This document shows positions 1 through 7,932 of a stretch of 35,418 nucleotides of DNA, in pieces. The notes beneath the pieces were generated by a model. It was given only the letters and a program-made list of their open reading frames with translations, ran no database searches and was not told the origin of the DNA. The DNA lies in assembly GCA_038200275.1 (NCBI GenBank), contig JBBPYC010000004.1, forward strand, positions 1-35,418, written 5' to 3'. Made by a program: the position numbers and the translations under genes. Position 1 is the first letter of the stretch; each line of letters starts with the position of its first letter. Source of the stretch: JBBPYC01 sp038200275. GTDB taxonomy: Bacteria; Pseudomonadota; Gammaproteobacteria; Burkholderiales; Burkholderiaceae_C.

Positions 1-1056
1 ACCGGCCCAGCCAAGGGCGTGATCTTTCCGCATGGGCAATTCCACTGGTGGGGTGTGAACACGGCTCGCATCCTCGGCCTGAGCGCTGACGACGTGCTTG
101 GCACGACGCTGCCGCTGTTTCATGTGAACGCGCTCAACACGCTGGCGCAGGCGCTGATGGTGGGCTGCGGCGTGGTGGTGGAGCCGCGCTTCTCGGCTTC
201 GGGCTTCTGGGCCGCGATGGGCGCGAGCGGTGCAACCGTGATCTACGTCCTCGGTGCGATGGTGCCGATGCTGCTGGCGCAACCCGCATCTGCAGCCGAG
301 CGTACGCATCGGGTGCGCCTCGGCCTCGGCCCCGGCGTACCGGCCGCAGCGATGACGGCAATGGCTGCGCGCACCGATGTGCCGCTGATCGAAGGCTACG
401 GCTCGACCGAGACCAACTTTGCGATTGCCACCTCGCTGGCCGCGCCGCGCCCCGGCACGATGGGCTTCGTTCAGACCGGCTTTCATGCGCGCGTGGTCGA
501 TGCGCACGACAACGAACTGCCAGCAGGTGAGGCCGGCGAGCTGGTGCTGCGCGCGGACGAGCCGTTCGCGTTTGCCAGCGGCTACTTCGGCCTGCCTGAG
601 AAGACCGTGGAAGCCTGGCGCAACCTGTGGTTTCACACCGGCGACCGCGTGCTGCGTGAGGCCGACGGCGCGATCCGGTTCATCGACCGCATGAAGGACG
701 CCATCCGACGGCGTGGTGAGAACATCTCGTCCTACGAAGTCGAGCAAGCGTTGCTCGGTCACCCTTCGGTAGCGGTGGCGGCGGTGTTCCCGGTGCGCTC
801 GGAGCTGGCCGAGGACGAGGTGATGGCGGCTGTCATCGCAGCGGTTGACAAGCAGATCGATCCCCCCGAGCTGATCGCACACTGCACACCGCTGCTGCCG
901 CGCTATGCGATCCCGCGCTACATCGACGTGGTGGATGACCTGCCGCGCACGGAAAACGGCAAGGTGCAGAAGTTCAAGCTGATCGAGCGTGGGGTCGGAC
1001 CGCAGACCTGGGAGCGGCCGGCCGAAGCGCGTACAGCGAACAAGGCGCCACCATGA
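1..1056 (+). CDS. AMP-dependent acyl-CoA synthetase, 5' end missing
   Basis: Adenylate-forming ligase that should activate a carboxylic acid to its CoA thioester via an acyl-AMP. The window opens inside the gene: the first codons read TGPAKGV, the second half of the P-loop-like A3 motif (usually TSGTTGPAKGV), so the start lies outside and the GTG at 19 is not the real start. 351 residues are visible. Later motifs are present: EGYGSTE (A5), HTGD (A7), RRRGENISSYEVEQ (A8 hinge) and ENGKVQK with the C-terminal catalytic Lys. The ENISSYEVE form is usual in CaiC/crotonobetaine-CoA-ligase-like members; the substrate cannot be read. The stop overlaps the next start (ATGA at 1053-1056), indicating an operon with translational coupling. 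Confidence 0.9.
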   Translation, partial: TGPAKGVIFPHGQFHWWGVNTARILGLSADDVLGTTLPLFHVNALNTLAQALMVGCGVVVEPRFSASGFWAAMGASGATVIYVLGAMVPMLLAQPASAAERTHRVRLGLGPGVPAAAMTAMAARTDVPLIEGYGSTETNFAIATSLAAPRPGTMGFVQTGFHARVVDAHDNELPAGEAGELVLRADEPFAFASGYFGLPEKTVEAWRNLWFHTGDRVLREADGAIRFIDRMKDAIRRRGENISSYEVEQALLGHPSVAVAAVFPVRSELAEDEVMAAVIAAVDKQIDPPELIAHCTPLLPRYAIPRYIDVVDDLPRTENGKVQKFKLIERGVGPQTWERPAEARTANKAPP

Positions 1057-2420
1057 CCGAACCTTCGCGCATTTATTGGAACCCTGAGCTGGAAACGCAG
1101 GCTTGGCCAGAGGTGGAACGTTGGCAGACCGAACAGATTGCGCGCGCCTTGCCTGGCATCCAAGCGCGCTCGCAAATGGCGGCCGCGTTGCTGGCCGAAG
1201 CGCAGGCCGATACCGATGCAATGCACGAATTCGCCGCTTTGCAGGGGTTACCGTTCACCACCAAGGACGACCTGCGCGCCGCACAGGCCGACGCGACCGA
1301 CACGTTGCCGTTCGGCAGCAACCAGTCTGTGCCACGCGCCGACATCGTGCAGGTGGTCGCATCGTCCGGCACCACGGGTCAGCCGCTTTACTACCCGTTG
1401 ACCCGCAACGATGTGGAGATATGGACGGATGCGATCGCGAACGTCTGGTTCACGGCTGGCATTAGGCCGGAGGACACGGTCGCGCACTTGGTCGGCCTGC
1501 CCATGGTGGCGGGTGGGTTGCCGTATGCGGATGGCTTCCGGCGGGTCGGCGCCACGCTGTGCTGGCTCGGAGGTTTTCCGACCGAGCGCATCGTGCGCGA
1601 GATGCGGCGCTTGCGCGTCACGGCGCTGCTTGCGACCACGTCGTTCGCCCTGTACCTGTCGGAGCATTGGAATGCGGCCGGCGATGAGATCGGTGTGTCG
1701 TCGTCGCTTGTCAAGGTGCTGGGCGGCGGCGAGCCCGGTATGGCGCAGCCCGAGATCCGTGCGCGGGTGTCCACCGGGCTGGGCCTGACGCATCTGCGTG
1801 AGACGATGGGCCTCGGCGACGTGCTGCCCTCGCTCTGGGGCGAGTGCGAGATGCAGGACGGCATGCACTTCAACGCGCAACGCAGCGTCGCGGTCGAGCT
1901 GATCGATCCAGACAGCGGCGTGCAGCTCGCCTGGACCGAAGGAGCCACCGGCGAACTGGTCTACACCACCTTCGCACGCGAAGCCTCGCCGGTGCTGCGC
2001 TATCGCTCGCGCGACCATGCGCTGGTGGTGGCCACGACTTGCGCCTGCGGCCGTACCAGCCCCCGAATCCGCTGCATCGGCCGCACTGACGACATGTTGA
2101 TTTACAAGGGCATGAACGTGTTTCCGCAGGCGGTGCGTGAGCTGGTGATGGAGCGCTTTGCCGGCCGGGTGGGCCCGCTCATGCGGATGTGGCGTGAGCA
2201 GGCGGGCCAAGTCCGCTTCGATGCGCCGATCGCCGTTGATGTCGAAGCAGTCGATGCCGGAGTTGATGCCGACCGCACCGCCGCGCTGGCACGCGAGATT
2301 GAGGCCGCAGTGCGCGACCAATTGCAGGTGCGCATTGCGGTGACAGTGTTGGCCGAAGGCAGTCTGCCGCGCGGTGTCTACAAGAATGCGCTGCTGGCCG
2401 TGCGCGGTCACCCAGCATAG
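1053..2420 (+). CDS. Phenylacetate-CoA ligase family protein (PaaK-like)
   Basis: 455-residue adenylate-forming ligase of the PaaK type, expected to make an aryl- or carboxyl-CoA thioester in the cytoplasm. Visible motifs are SSGTTGQPLYYPLT (nucleotide-binding loop, about residues 109-122), a central GGGEPG, the Cys-rich CACGRTSPRI, and GRTDDMLIYKGMNVFPQ at the start of the C-terminal domain, the arrangement of phenylacetate-CoA ligases. Length fits the family (430-460). The ATG overlaps the upstream stop by 4 bases. Phenylacetate itself is not implied: no paaABCDE genes are nearby, and PaaK-like proteins act on many aromatic acids. Family sure, substrate unknown. Confidence 0.88.
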   Translation: MTEPSRIYWNPELETQAWPEVERWQTEQIARALPGIQARSQMAAALLAEAQADTDAMHEFAALQGLPFTTKDDLRAAQADATDTLPFGSNQSVPRADIVQVVASSGTTGQPLYYPLTRNDVEIWTDAIANVWFTAGIRPEDTVAHLVGLPMVAGGLPYADGFRRVGATLCWLGGFPTERIVREMRRLRVTALLATTSFALYLSEHWNAAGDEIGVSSSLVKVLGGGEPGMAQPEIRARVSTGLGLTHLRETMGLGDVLPSLWGECEMQDGMHFNAQRSVAVELIDPDSGVQLAWTEGATGELVYTTFAREASPVLRYRSRDHALVVATTCACGRTSPRIRCIGRTDDMLIYKGMNVFPQAVRELVMERFAGRVGPLMRMWREQAGQVRFDAPIAVDVEAVDAGVDADRTAALAREIEAAVRDQLQVRIAVTVLAEGSLPRGVYKNALLAVRGHPA

Positions 2421-2442
2421 GAAAAAAAGGGGGATCACTCAG

Positions 2443-3630
2443 GTGAAATTCAACAATGCCGCCTTGTCGGCCCGCGACCTCTGGTCATCACCATTCGTGC
2501 GCTGGCAGGGGAGCCTTGCCGATGTCTCAAGCATTGATTTGGCGCACCAGGTCACGCAAGACGCACTGGCCGCGCGCGCGATCGATCCAGCCACGATCGA
2601 TCAACTCGTGCTCGGCACCACGATTCCGCAGCCGGGCAGCTTTTATGCTGCGCCCTGGCTTGCTGCACGGCTCGGCATGCCGGGCGTGACGGGCCCACAC
2701 ATCGCGCAGGCTTGTGCGACGTCGGTTGCGTGTCTGTTGACTGCTGCGAGCGCTGCGGAGGCAGATCCGAAGTCGCGCAGCCTGGTTGTGACCGCCGACC
2801 GCACCAGCAACGGCCCGTTGCTGGTCTACCCGCGCGCGCGGGGCATGGGGGGCAGCCCGCAGACCGAGCATTGGGTGCTCGACAACTTTGCGGCCGATCC
2901 CTGGACGGGGCAGGCGATGGTCGCCACAGCCGAAGGTGTGGCGGCGGAAGGCAACATGTCGCGCGCCGCGCTGGATGATCTGACCCTGTTGCGCTACGAG
3001 CAGTACCGCAGCGCGCTCGACGCGGACCGTGCGGTCCAGCGGCGCTACTTTCAGCCCGTCACGGTGCGGCAGGGCAAGAAGCAGCTTGTGGTCGATGCCG
3101 ACGACGGCGTGCATCCCTATTCGGCCGAGGCTTTGGCGGCGCTGAAACCGGTGAACGAAGGTGGCATCGTCACCTACGGCAACCAGACCCACCCGGCTGA
3201 TGGCTGCGCGGGTGCGCTGGTGCAGAGCGTGGACGGAGCGCGCAAGGCAGCGGGTGGCGACGGCGTGGTACGCGTGCTGTCGATCGCGTTTGCGCGCGCC
3301 GAGAAAGCCCGCATGCCCAAAGCCGCGACGACGGCCGCACAGCGTGCGCTGAATGAGGTCGGCATAAAGATTGATGAGGTGAAAGTCGTCACCACGCACA
3401 ACCCGTTTGCGGTGAACGACCTGTGGTTCGCGCAGCAGACGGGCTTTGCTTTGGAGCGCATGAACCCTTACGGTTGCAGCTTGATCTACGGCCACCCGCA
3501 AGGCCCAACCGGTCTGCGTGCGGTGGCCGAGCTGGTCACCGCGTTGCGTGAGGCGGGTGGTGGCATCGGGCTGTTCACGGGATGCGCAGCAGGGGACACG
3601 GGTGGGGCGATCGTGCTGAAGCTCGAGTGA
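2443..3630 (+). CDS. Thiolase family protein (acetyl-CoA acetyltransferase-like)
   Basis: 395-residue thiolase, expected to cleave a 3-ketoacyl-CoA with CoA (or run the reverse condensation). GTG 2443 is chosen as start because a purine-rich RBS (aaaaaaaggggga, 2421-2433) sits just upstream and homology-like sequence begins there; an in-frame upstream extension would overlap the previous gene. Catalytic residues are visible: nucleophile Cys91 in AQACATSVA, His351 in IYGHPQGPTG, and Cys381 in TGCAAGDTGG. The usual NEAF-type segment reads HNPFAVND. It lies between two CoA ligases, so it probably performs the chain-shortening step after acid activation in the same pathway. Some members act as degradative thiolases of non-standard acyl-CoAs. 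Confidence 0.9.
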   Translation: MKFNNAALSARDLWSSPFVRWQGSLADVSSIDLAHQVTQDALAARAIDPATIDQLVLGTTIPQPGSFYAAPWLAARLGMPGVTGPHIAQACATSVACLLTAASAAEADPKSRSLVVTADRTSNGPLLVYPRARGMGGSPQTEHWVLDNFAADPWTGQAMVATAEGVAAEGNMSRAALDDLTLLRYEQYRSALDADRAVQRRYFQPVTVRQGKKQLVVDADDGVHPYSAEALAALKPVNEGGIVTYGNQTHPADGCAGALVQSVDGARKAAGGDGVVRVLSIAFARAEKARMPKAATTAAQRALNEVGIKIDEVKVVTTHNPFAVNDLWFAQQTGFALERMNPYGCSLIYGHPQGPTGLRAVAELVTALREAGGGIGLFTGCAAGDTGGAIVLKLE

Positions 3631-3634
3631 TCGC

Positions 3635-3655
3635 CAAGCTGCGCGGTGCAGCTTG
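3635..3655. other. Perfect 8-bp hairpin between thiolase and CoA ligase
   Basis: CAAGCTGC (3635-3642) is followed by a 5-base loop GCGGT and then GCAGCTTG (3648-3655), an exact inverted repeat starting 4 bases after the thiolase stop. No T-run follows, so it is not a standard intrinsic terminator. It could stabilise the upstream mRNA end or weaken read-through to the next gene, whose own RBS (AGGAG, 3696-3700) is good. Confidence 0.45.
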
Positions 3656-3708
3656 CATGTCGCGTCGCAATTGCGATCTCTCTGAACCCCCATTGAGGAG
3701 AACATCTC

Positions 3709-5514
3709 ATGGTCCGCTCTCTGTTTGAAGACCCGCAAGCGCTCGCACCGCCCGTGGTGCAGCGCGAAGACCTCAGCGGCGGCGCGTTCGTGCTGCGATC
3801 GCCCGAGATGCTGCGGCCGTCGGTCCGCTGTGTGGGCGACTGGCTCGAACGGTGGGCGAGGGAGACGCCGGATGCACTGGCGTTCGCTGAACCGGCCGAA
3901 GGTGGCGGCTGGATGCGGCTGAGCTGGCGTGAACTGCGCACGCGCGTCGGCTCGGTCGCGCAGGCGTTGCTCGATCTCGGGCTCGACGCGCGCCGGCCGA
4001 TCGCCGTGCTTTCGGACAACGGGCTGGATCACCTGGTGCTGTTGCTCGCCGGCATGCACATCGGCAGGCCGGTCTGTGCGGTCAGCAGCGGCTATTGCCG
4101 GCTCGCGGGTGGGGACTTCACGCGCATCCACGGCATCCTGCGCGCGCTCGATCCGTCGCTGATCTATGCGGCGGATGCGTCGGTCTATGCGCCGGCGTTG
4201 AAGGATGCGGACGTCAATGCAACGGTCGTGTTCAGCAAAGGCGCAGAAGACCATCCCGATGCGCGCACGTTCGCCTCCCTGACCAGCGCACAGGAAACGC
4301 CCCAGGTGATGGCCGCTTTCGCTGCGATCACGCCGAACACGCATGCCAAGTATCTGTTGACCTCCGGCTCCACCGGCAACCCGAAAGTCGTGATCAACAC
4401 GCACCGGATGCTGACCGCGAACCAGCAGATGCTCGCGCAGACAGTGCGTTTTCTCGACCATGAAAAACCGGTGCTGCTCGACTGGCTGCCGTGGAGCCAT
4501 ACGTTCGGCGCCAATCACAACCTGAACCTGGTGCTGCGCACCGGCGGCACGATGTACATTGACGATGGCCGCCCCATGCCCGGTGCGATCGACAAGACCC
4601 TTGCGCACCTGCGCGATGTGCAGCCGACTTTGAGCTTCAACGTGCCGCGCGGCTTCGAGATGATGCTGCCCGCACTCGAAGCCGATGCCGAGCTGGCCAC
4701 GCGCTTTTTTAGCAAGCTGCGCATGTTGTTCTATGCCGCGGCCAGCATGCCGGTCTCCACTTGGCAGCGGCTCGAAGCGGTAGCCGCGCGTGTGCGAGAG
4801 GAGCCGCTGTGGTTCACCACCGCCTGGGGCAGCACCGAAACCGCGCCCGCAAGCACCTTCGCGCATTGGCGGCTCGACGGGCCCGGCGTGATCGGGCTGC
4901 CGTTGCCGGGGGTCGAGCTCAAATTTGTGCCGAGTGGTGACAAGCTGGAGATGCGCGTGCGCGGGCCGCACTTGTCCCCTGGCTATTTGAACAACGCAGA
5001 AGCAACCGCTGCCGCCTTCGATGAGGACGGCTACTACCGGATCGGCGACGCGGGCCGGTTGCTCGATCCTGAGCAACCCAGCCGCGGTGTGCTGTTCGAT
5101 GGCCGCGTCGCAGAAGACTTCAAGCTCACGAGCGGCACCTGGGTCTCGGTCGGCACCTTGCGACTGGCAGTGGTCACCGCGCTGGCGCCATTTGCACAAG
5201 ACGTGGTTGTGACTGGGCATGACCGGGCAGACGTTGGCGTGCTGGTGTTTCTGACCCAAGCGGCACGTGCGCTACCGGTCGATGACTTGGCGTCACAGGT
5301 GCATGCTCGGTTGACTGCGATGAAGTCGGCCAGTGGCGCAGCGTCGTCGCAGGTGCCCGCACGAGCCCTGCTGTTGCAGGATTCTCCCGACATGATGGCC
5401 GGTGAGATCACAGACAAGGGTTACATCAACCAGCGTCGTGCGTTGGAACAACGTGCTGCTGAGGTCGAAAAAATTTACGTACAGCCGACCCCAAAAGAAG
5501 TCATCGTCGTTTGA
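3709..5514 (+). CDS. Feruloyl-CoA synthase-like acid-CoA ligase
   Basis: 601-residue adenylate-forming enzyme most like feruloyl-CoA synthases (Fcs), which convert ferulate or other hydroxycinnamates to CoA thioesters. ATG 3709 has AGGAG at 3696-3700. Motifs: YLLTSGSTGNPKVV (A3, about residue 220), DWLPWSHTFG (A4-like, typical of Fcs), TAWGSTETAP (A5), YRIGDAG (A7), and DGRVAEDFKLTSGTWVSV instead of the common RxKD/GE hinge, another Fcs trait. Length fits Fcs (590-620). With the thiolase upstream and no enoyl-CoA hydratase/lyase in view, a beta-oxidative (thiolytic) route of side-chain shortening is possible. The gene is separated from the thiolase by 78 bases containing a hairpin. Exact substrate unknown. 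Confidence 0.85.
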   Translation: MVRSLFEDPQALAPPVVQREDLSGGAFVLRSPEMLRPSVRCVGDWLERWARETPDALAFAEPAEGGGWMRLSWRELRTRVGSVAQALLDLGLDARRPIAVLSDNGLDHLVLLLAGMHIGRPVCAVSSGYCRLAGGDFTRIHGILRALDPSLIYAADASVYAPALKDADVNATVVFSKGAEDHPDARTFASLTSAQETPQVMAAFAAITPNTHAKYLLTSGSTGNPKVVINTHRMLTANQQMLAQTVRFLDHEKPVLLDWLPWSHTFGANHNLNLVLRTGGTMYIDDGRPMPGAIDKTLAHLRDVQPTLSFNVPRGFEMMLPALEADAELATRFFSKLRMLFYAAASMPVSTWQRLEAVAARVREEPLWFTTAWGSTETAPASTFAHWRLDGPGVIGLPLPGVELKFVPSGDKLEMRVRGPHLSPGYLNNAEATAAAFDEDGYYRIGDAGRLLDPEQPSRGVLFDGRVAEDFKLTSGTWVSVGTLRLAVVTALAPFAQDVVVTGHDRADVGVLVFLTQAARALPVDDLASQVHARLTAMKSASGAASSQVPARALLLQDSPDMMAGEITDKGYINQRRALEQRAAEVEKIYVQPTPKEVIVV

Positions 5515-5920
5515 TCTCATGCTGTAAGACGCTCAAGCGGACAGCTCATCAAGGCTTCGGCGGTTTTGACGCATCCAGACATTCGAAAAGTGTTTCCGGG
5601 TTTGTGAAAAAATTTTCTTCTCTAAATTCTAGAAAGCGCCGCAATCAGCCCTCTCTGCTCTTGAGACGATGGATGTCCACTTTGAGCTCGCTGGCCACAA
5701 GGATTTGAACTCCGACGTCAGCATCTGCAAACCGAGCAGGCCACGACTTGGCTGGATACTGTCAGCCAACCGAATGGGGGCAGGCCTGCCGAATTGATTG
5801 TTAGTCTGGGCAAACTGAGCTCAAAACAGGGATCGAGTGCACCAAGATCGGCCCTTTGACAAAACATTCCAAGAGGACGGTTGGCGGCGGTGGGGATGAT
5901 TGAGCCGTCGAGACTGGCTT

Positions 5921-6176
5921 TCAGTTGCGGTGTCGCATCAAGGTCCGCGCGGCTTCGATTGATTTGCCCCGCAGCGATGCCATCGAGCGGTTCTTGTGTG
6001 TCCGCTCGTGCCACACCAAGTTGTAGCGGAATGGCTTCACCGAACCGGGGAACGCGGCGATGGCCAGCGGCGCTTGCGCGGCCATGTCGTCGGCCAGCAG
6101 CCGTCCAGTGGTAAAGATCAAGTCGGTCGCTGCCAGAATCGATGGTGCCATGCCGAGGAGTTCCGTGCGAACCGGC
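5921..6176 (-). pseudogene. LysR-family regulator, C-terminal remnant
   Basis: Read on the minus strand, about 85 codons give the end of a LysR effector-binding domain: RRPVRTELLGMAPSILAATD, then GRLLADDMAA, then FRYNLVWHERTHKN and a stop at 5921. The block with PFRYNLVWHERTH close to the C-terminus is characteristic of LysR proteins, where it precedes a DPAHRWLR-like tail; here the tail reads RSMASLRG. The helix-turn-helix and most of the effector domain are absent: at about 6173 the sequence changes into an IS3-type transposase fragment on the opposite strand. A full LysR may once have regulated the neighbouring CoA-ligase operon, but that is inference. Confidence 0.65.
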
Positions 6177-6342
6177 CGCCTTTAAAAGCGACAACACGCT
6201 GGCCGAGTTGGCGCAGCAGCATGACGTGCACCCCAACCAGATTACCGACTGGAAGAACCAGTTGCTGGCCAAGGCGGCCAACGTGTTCGGCGGCGAACCG
6301 CGCCCGGATGAGCCGACGGTCGACCTAAAGGTGCTGCACGCA
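6173..6342 (+). mobile_element. IS3-family transposase OrfA fragment
   Basis: The translation reads TLAELAQQHDVHPNQITDWK then LLAKAANVFGG and EPTVDLKVLHA, the well-known N-terminal helix-turn-helix part of IS3-family OrfA, which normally continues with KIGQLTLENDFL. Here the match stops after LHA (about 6342) and the frame runs on with unrelated sequence to 6437. The OrfA start and all of OrfB are missing. No terminal inverted repeats were recognised. It is a dead relic, next to the truncated LysR. Confidence 0.75.
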
Positions 6343-6659
6343 GTCCAAAGGGTGCAGCGACGGCTGGTTCAACGCGCTCTACGCAATCGCCTTCAAAACG
6401 GCGGCACAGCAAAGCCGAGCAACTTGAATCTTTAAGCGCCAGTTTGCGGACGAACCGTCAGCGTTGTCTCGTTGTCCGAGATCATGCGAAGCTGAACTCC
6501 CAAGAATCAACAAACGCTTCCGAAGCAAGCGTTGAAGCACTGGCCCGCTGAGGATTCAAGGTAAGCGACCGAAAAGAGCAATGACTCGATGGCACGAGGC
6601 AAAACGACGAGCGTCGCCGAAAAGCTGGTGATCGATTCCCATCAGTGAAGCCGCCGTTG

Positions 6660-6681
6660 GATCGTGACATAGATCGTGACA
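6660..6681. repeat. 10-bp tandem direct repeat, 12-bp period
   Basis: GATCGTGACA occurs at 6660-6669 and again at 6672-6681, about 30 bases before the tRNA-Asn terminator. No partner elsewhere was noticed. Its meaning is unknown; it could be a binding site or a scar of a former insertion beside the tRNA. Confidence 0.5.
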
Positions 6682-6708
6682 CGAGTGGCGCCTACGAGCA
6701 GAATAAGA

Positions 6709-6739
6709 AAAGCCTGCTATGCATAACATAGCAGGCTTT
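6709..6739 (-). terminator. Intrinsic terminator of tRNA-Asn
   Basis: A perfect 13-bp inverted repeat: AAAGCCTGCTATG (6709-6721), loop CATAA, CATAGCAGGCTTT (6727-6739). On the minus strand it is followed by TTTTCTTATT, a T-rich tail, 24 bases past the 3' end of the tRNA. It could also act on plus-strand transcripts, where only three Ts follow. Confidence 0.85.
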
Positions 6740-6762
6740 GCAGTTGCCTTGCGGCTTGTAGG

Positions 6763-6838
6763 TGGCTCCCCGACCTGGGCTCGAACCAGGGACCTACGGA
6801 TTAACAGTCCGGCGCTCTACCAACTGAGCTATCGGGGA
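6763..6838 (-). tRNA. tRNA-Asn (anticodon GTT)
   Basis: Read on the minus strand: acceptor stem TCCCCGA pairs with TCGGGGA, D arm begins AGCTCAGTTGGTAGAGC, anticodon loop CTGTTAA gives anticodon GTT, T arm contains CTGGTTCGAGCCCAG, discriminator base G, and CCA is encoded. Total 76 nucleotides, normal for bacterial tRNA-Asn. It is transcribed alone, from the promoter at about 6850 to the terminator at 6709-6739. Confidence 0.97.
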
Positions 6839-6848
6839 ACAGCCCCAG

Positions 6849-6879
6849 ATTATAGAACGAGCCGGGAGGCGGTTTTCCA
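6849..6879 (-). promoter_or_regulatory. Promoter of tRNA-Asn
   Basis: On the minus strand a consensus -10 box TATAAT lies at 6854-6849, about 11 bases before the tRNA 5' end, followed by a GC-rich discriminator (CTGGGGC), as in stringently controlled stable-RNA promoters. The -35 is poor: the best match is TGGAAA (6879-6874) at 19 bp spacing, or GAAAAC at 17 bp. Confidence 0.7.
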
Positions 6880-6933
6880 GCGGCGATGGTCGAATGCAAC
6901 ATCGCGGGTTGAGCGATGGCCGTTGCAGGTTTC

Positions 6934-7767
6934 TTACTGCCCTGCTGCGGCAGGCGCAGCGGGATGCGGAGCACGGGTTGGTTCGTCCGCCACGCGAGCA
7001 TGAGCAACTGCCAGCCCGAGCTGCTCCCGCAGCAGATACCAGGTGGAATGCAGACCGCTGACCGTCGGCAACCACGCGAGCCAGTCATCGGATACGGTGC
7101 GGTAATAGCCGGTGGGTGCGGGGATCACTTCAAAACCGACTTGTTCAAACTCGAACACCGATCGCGGCATGTGCGGATAACTCGTTACCAGTGCGATGCG
7201 GCGCACGCCATCTGCGAACAGGATCGGCGCGAGCAGTTCGGCGTTTTCCTGCGTGTCCCGCGACTGATTCTCGACCCAGCGCAGCGGCGGCTGGTGATCT
7301 TGCTGAAGCACGCGCTGCACCACCTCCCCCTCAGGCGGTGGGGGCGCGTCGCCCTTGTTGCTCCAACCGACGCCGCCGCTGTAGGCCATTGGCAGACCGC
7401 TGGCACCGGCCAGCCAGACGCCGTAGCGCAGCCGGGTCGCGGTATAGCCATTCGGCTGGGCCGAGCCATATTCAGGGTTGTCAGCGATCACGCCGCCGCC
7501 CAGCACCACCACGGCCTGTACATCCGCGCTTGCCAACGTGACCGCAGACTGAGGCGGGTAGGGCGGCATCACACGAAACGCCAGCCAGCTGGCAAACGCG
7601 CTGCAACTGAATAGCCACATCGTGGCGATGCCCATCAGCACCAACAGCATCCCGAGGCGCCGTGCGCGGAGCGAAATCAAAAGGCCGACAAGCGCCAGCA
7701 GCAACGGTGACGCAGGTGGCAATGCCAGCAGCGTCAGCAGTGGCTTTAGCGGTCCGAGGTCTGGCAT
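6934..7767 (-). CDS. YdcF family (DUF218) membrane protein
   Basis: 277 residues. The ATG at 7767 has GGAGG about 10 bases upstream. Two hydrophobic segments (about residues 8-30 and 38-60) anchor a DUF218 domain that starts at VVVLGGGV (about 90). Further family signs are the SGG motif in AYSGGVGW, ENQSRDTQENA (the Glu-x-x-Ser-x-x-Thr-x-x-Asn signature), and LVTSYPHMPRS. This is the layout of ElyC/YdcF proteins, inner-membrane proteins tied to envelope and lipid-carrier homeostasis in enterics. The tail is Ala/Pro-rich and probably disordered. No operon partner is visible. Precise biochemical activity is not known for this subgroup. Confidence 0.88.
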   Translation of the reverse strand: MPDLGPLKPLLTLLALPPASPLLLALVGLLISLRARRLGMLLVLMGIATMWLFSCSAFASWLAFRVMPPYPPQSAVTLASADVQAVVVLGGGVIADNPEYGSAQPNGYTATRLRYGVWLAGASGLPMAYSGGVGWSNKGDAPPPPEGEVVQRVLQQDHQPPLRWVENQSRDTQENAELLAPILFADGVRRIALVTSYPHMPRSVFEFEQVGFEVIPAPTGYYRTVSDDWLAWLPTVSGLHSTWYLLREQLGLAVAHARVADEPTRAPHPAAPAAAGQ

Positions 7768-7932
7768 CTACCGCCTGCCTCCGTTGTAGCCATTGTCCGT
7801 AGCTTTCATGGGAGACCGACCGCACGACCCAACGGGATCGAGATCGGATGGACCTGACCCGCCACGTACGCTGTTAGGAAGGCCGGCAGCGCCGTCAGCG
7901 CCAAACGAGAGCTAACAAGGGCTGCACCGATC

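Larger units (their letters stand above)
5515..6708. other. Gene-free stretch of remnants between the CoA-ligase operon and tRNA-Asn
   Basis: About 1.2 kb without an intact gene. It holds a LysR C-terminal remnant (minus strand, 5921-6176), an IS3-type orfA remnant (plus strand, 6173-6342) and a short direct repeat near the tRNA. A 42-codon open stretch at 5669-5797 (+) starts with FELAGHKDLNSD, which faintly recalls the N-terminus of MocR-type GntR regulators; too short to call. I recognise nothing in 5515-5668, 5798-5920 or 6343-6659. Local AT-rich patches (for example around 5600-5640) contrast with the flanking genes. The stretch looks like the scar of past insertion and deletion. Confidence 0.6.

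Noticed and set aside
2527..5259. A 910-codon open frame on the minus strand across the thiolase and Fcs-like genes
   Set aside because: It lies antisense to two genes with full catalytic motifs, is rich in His, Arg and Gln as expected of a GC-rich shadow frame, and shows no domain.
5700..5730. Sequence resembling a tRNA T-arm on the minus strand (GGAGTTCAAATCC)
   Set aside because: The stem does not pair properly and no acceptor or anticodon arm is near.
5669..5797. 42-codon frame with a MocR/GntR-like start (FELAGHKDLNSD)
   Set aside because: Only about a dozen residues match, no further domain follows; could be chance.
7874..7918. GTTAG/CTAAC inverted repeat and repeated CAGCGCC after gcdH
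   Set aside because: Short stem, long loop and no T-run; no support for a terminator.
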